DNA of 64,000 nucleotides, from positions 60,001 to 124,000 of the forward strand of contig JAHRHY010000014.1 in the NCBI GenBank assembly GCA_019671135.1. Reading direction: 5' to 3'. Position 1 is the first letter of the stretch; each line of letters starts with the position of its first letter. Both the position numbers and the translations under genes were made by a program. The notes below the pieces were generated by a model. That model was given only the letters and a program-made list of their open reading frames with translations, made no database searches and was not told the origin of the DNA. This DNA comes from Linnemannia hyalina (Eukaryota > Mortierellomycota > Mortierellomycetes > Mortierellales > Mortierellaceae). This document shows, piece by piece, positions 60,285 through 64,000 of this stretch.

Positions 60285-62591
60285 TTGTTGATGTTGATGT
60301 TGATGTTGTTGTTGCTGTTGCTGCTGTTGACGATGATGATGGTGGTGGTGGTGAAGCATATGCTGAGAACGCGCGATCCCCTGGACCAAGTGGTGCTGAA
60401 CACCTACGGGACTAACTGCCGGTTTCACACTCGTCACAGATCCAGTAGTAGTAGAGCCCTCATACCTCGACCGACGACGGATGACGTTCCGCTTCAACGA
60501 AATAGGCCGATGGATATGGTGCAGTTTGTAGTAAAGCCCACAGGCGTTGCAGAGGATCTCGCCGGCGTCGTCTTTCCGCCAGAGAGGGGTGAGTGTTGTC
60601 CTGCAGTTTGTGCACATGGGCTGGATGTTGGTGCCGCCTGCGGTTGAGGTTGTTGATGTTGACGATGCTGGGAGGGGGAAGGGACGGGAAGACAAACGGG
60701 CCGCAGATGCGGCGTTTGGTGTGTCGGATGAGGAAGTGGTGCCTGATCCGGGAGAGCTGACGATTGGGCCATCCGTGGGTGAGGATGCAGACGAGGCATC
60801 AGGGCCAGCACTACCGTCAGAACTGACAGATCCAGACCTCTCGCCATTATATAAAGAACCGTCCGAGGACAGTCTGAGGTCCTTGAGTCCCAGGGTAGCC
60901 CCACCACCACGGATCCCCGTACCAGGCTGACCCTGCTGCTGCAGGTGCTTAGGCCGATGCATCGCATGGAGTTTATGGTAAAGACCACAAGCATTGCAAA
61001 GAGGCTCATTGTCGGCTGATCGACGCCAAAGGGGTGTAACAGTAACTCCACAGTTCTGGCAACGAACTCCCAACCCGGCAGCGGCCTTGATGGCTGCCTT
61101 GGACGGCTTGCGGGCCTTGGAGACTTTGATGGACTTGAACCCAACAGCTTGAGGGTGTGTGAGGCGTTGGAGGTGAGGAGGGATAGGGTTGTTGAAGTGA
61201 TGAGCGTGATGTGGGTGGTGGAGGAGCAAGCCCTCGCTGACTCGACGAAGCTGCTGTTGTTCGTCTGTTAGGGGAGTCGGGGAAGTCGGGGATGAAGGGT
61301 GAAGGGTGGGCATGGAATCAGATCGGTTCGAGAACAACGTTGCAGTACTGGAGGAGGAGGACTCGTCCATGGGAGAGGTAGGAGTCAAGGGAGACCGGAG
61401 GGTCGATACAGATGGCACCTGGGGGATGGGTTGCGGGGACGAAGACGACGAAGAAGCAATAAGGTCGTGGCGTCCGAGACTGACGGGTGATGGTGTCGAC
61501 GAGGGGGTCTCGGGTGGAGAGATCATCCCCGCACCTAGACTTGACTGTTGCTGCTGTTGCCGGTATTGAGTGGGGTTGAGGAAGAGGGATTTTGGCTTGA
61601 GGACCGACGACGGAATTGTTGTCGTGGACGACACGTGTTGCTGCTGCTGAAATGAAGGGCGCTGGATCTGCTGCTGCTGTTGCTGTTGTTGTTGCAACTG
61701 GAACTGCTGCTGAATCGAGGGTTGGGGGAGGTTGGTTTGGATGGAATGCGCGTTGCCTGTCAAGGCTTGAGTCGCAGCAGTGAGGTAGGAGGTTGGGGAG
61801 GAAGGCCAGGCCGAGAAGACATCAGGGTCCTGCTGATGCGTTCGGTACTCTTGAAACTGCGCAAAACCATTCGAAGGAGACGACGACACCGTGGGGACGA
61901 AGGGAAGACGCGACGACGACGACGGTGCAGAACCTGCTGCACCTACTGCTGCTCCCACGGTATTGTTGCTACTCGAGTTGCTTGTGTTTGAAGAGGAGTT
62001 GTGGTTGTGGTTGTTGTAGAGGGATGTGGAGTAAGGGAAGAAGGCATTGTTACCAGTGTTGTTGGTATGAGAGAGGGGGAGGGAGATGTTGTTGGCGAGG
62101 GAAAGGGAGAGCCAGTCGGAGGCGGGTTGGATAGAGTTGAGGTTGGCAAAGATGTCTCTGTTGTCCAGCAGCAGGGGCATCGAATGGTTCGCACCAGCAA
62201 CCATACCGTTGTTGTTGTTGTTGTTTGTGAAGATGTTGTTGTTGGTATGAGAAGGAGAGGGAGTGAGGGGGGAGGGAGTACAAGCGGACATGTAAGGCAT
62301 CGAGGTGATGATGGTCACGGGAGAGGGAGTGAGGACTTCGTGTTCAGCGGTGCTGAACAGTGAGTATGAGGAAGAGGAGGTAGTAGGAGTGGAGGTGTAG
62401 GAGGAAAGCGGTGGTGTTGAAGAAGACTGCTTGTTATTGGTAGAAGAAGAGGAAGAGGAAGAGAAGCAGTAGTCGTCGGAGAGGAAGGGCATTTCGAGGA
62501 TGGTTGTTGACCCCACAGTCGAGGTTGATGTTGTTGTTGCACCAGGAACAGTGGCAGAAACGATGGTTGTGGCGGAGTACTCGTTCAGCAT
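60042..62591 (-). CDS. GATA-type transcription factor with two zinc fingers
   Basis: Single-exon nuclear DNA-binding protein of 849 residues. Both fingers are C-x2-C-x17-C-x2-C. The first, near 510, begins [14 protein letters not shown] and ends [16 protein letters not shown]. The second, near 655, begins [14 protein letters not shown], ends [16 protein letters not shown] and is followed by a basic [13 protein letters not shown] tail. The rest is disordered: Ser/Thr-rich N-terminus, several Gln tracts, and a C-terminal His/Gln region with more than 20 consecutive Gln (about 60225-60290). Two fingers suggest the SreA/Fep1 iron regulators, but I see no Cys-rich segment between the fingers, which those need for iron sensing; a nitrogen or developmental regulator is as likely. 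The start is the first ATG of the frame. Confidence 0.92.

Positions 62592-64000
<1,409 letters not shown>

Noticed and set aside
60042..62591. Assignment of the GATA factor as an SreA/Fep1 iron regulator
   Set aside because: Two fingers fit, but the Cys-rich segment between them that marks that family is not visible.

Overview
The window is 64 kb of nuclear DNA from a filamentous, early-diverging fungus. My best guess is Mortierellomycota or Mucoromycota (a Mortierella-like organism). The reasons are short GT-AG introns of about 50-150 nt with GTAAGT/GTACGT donors, glutamine-rich regulators, a chitin synthase fused to a myosin motor, a FANCJ-type helicase (a family absent from common yeasts), an oil-body-associated protein and a tandem array of P450s. 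The lineage is inferred; no marker gene fixes it. I see no tRNA, rRNA, CRISPR array or autonomous transposon.

Layout. 0.1-3.8 kb: an unrecognised ten-exon gene with a KH-like N-terminus (minus). 5.8-13.1 kb: myosin-motor chitin synthase (plus). 13.6-18.0 kb: the TPR co-repressor CYC8/SSN6 (plus), convergent with 18.2-23.6 kb: a FANCJ/BRIP1-like helicase (minus). 25.2-28.9 kb: an unknown 235-residue protein (plus), a 70-residue ASDURF-like prefoldin subunit (minus) and V-ATPase subunit G (plus), the last two sharing a divergent promoter. 29.5-31.7 kb: pantothenate synthetase (plus) and a 62-residue secreted cysteine peptide (minus). 33.0-44.5 kb: three tandem paralogous P450s (minus). 46.0-49.2 kb: COP9 signalosome subunit 7 (plus) and a CipC-like protein (minus). 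51.3-52.3 kb: a decayed glutathione S-transferase. 52.7-53.4 kb: an unknown single-exon gene. 54.0-62.6 kb: ARPC1 of the Arp2/3 complex (minus), an F-box/LRR protein (plus), an oil-body-associated protein (plus) and a two-finger GATA factor (minus).

Gene models were joined by hand from donor and acceptor sites. Every multi-exon model reported closes in frame from ATG to stop. Most genes are housekeeping and not functionally linked. The P450 trio is the one real cluster. The P450s, the oil-body protein and the pantothenate (CoA) enzyme would suit a lipid-accumulating fungus, but that link is inference.

The most interesting points are these. An 11-nt micro-exon carries the ExxR glutamate in two P450 paralogues and is fused to the next exon in the third. 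A stop-free, frame-preserving GC-AG intron interrupts the P-loop of the chitin synthase motor. An inverted repeat with arms of about 146 bp lies inside a P450 intron. A stand-alone ASDURF-like gene and a secreted mini-protein both have split reading frames that a plain ORF scan misses. The FANCJ homologue has an extra C-terminal region with two CxxC pairs.
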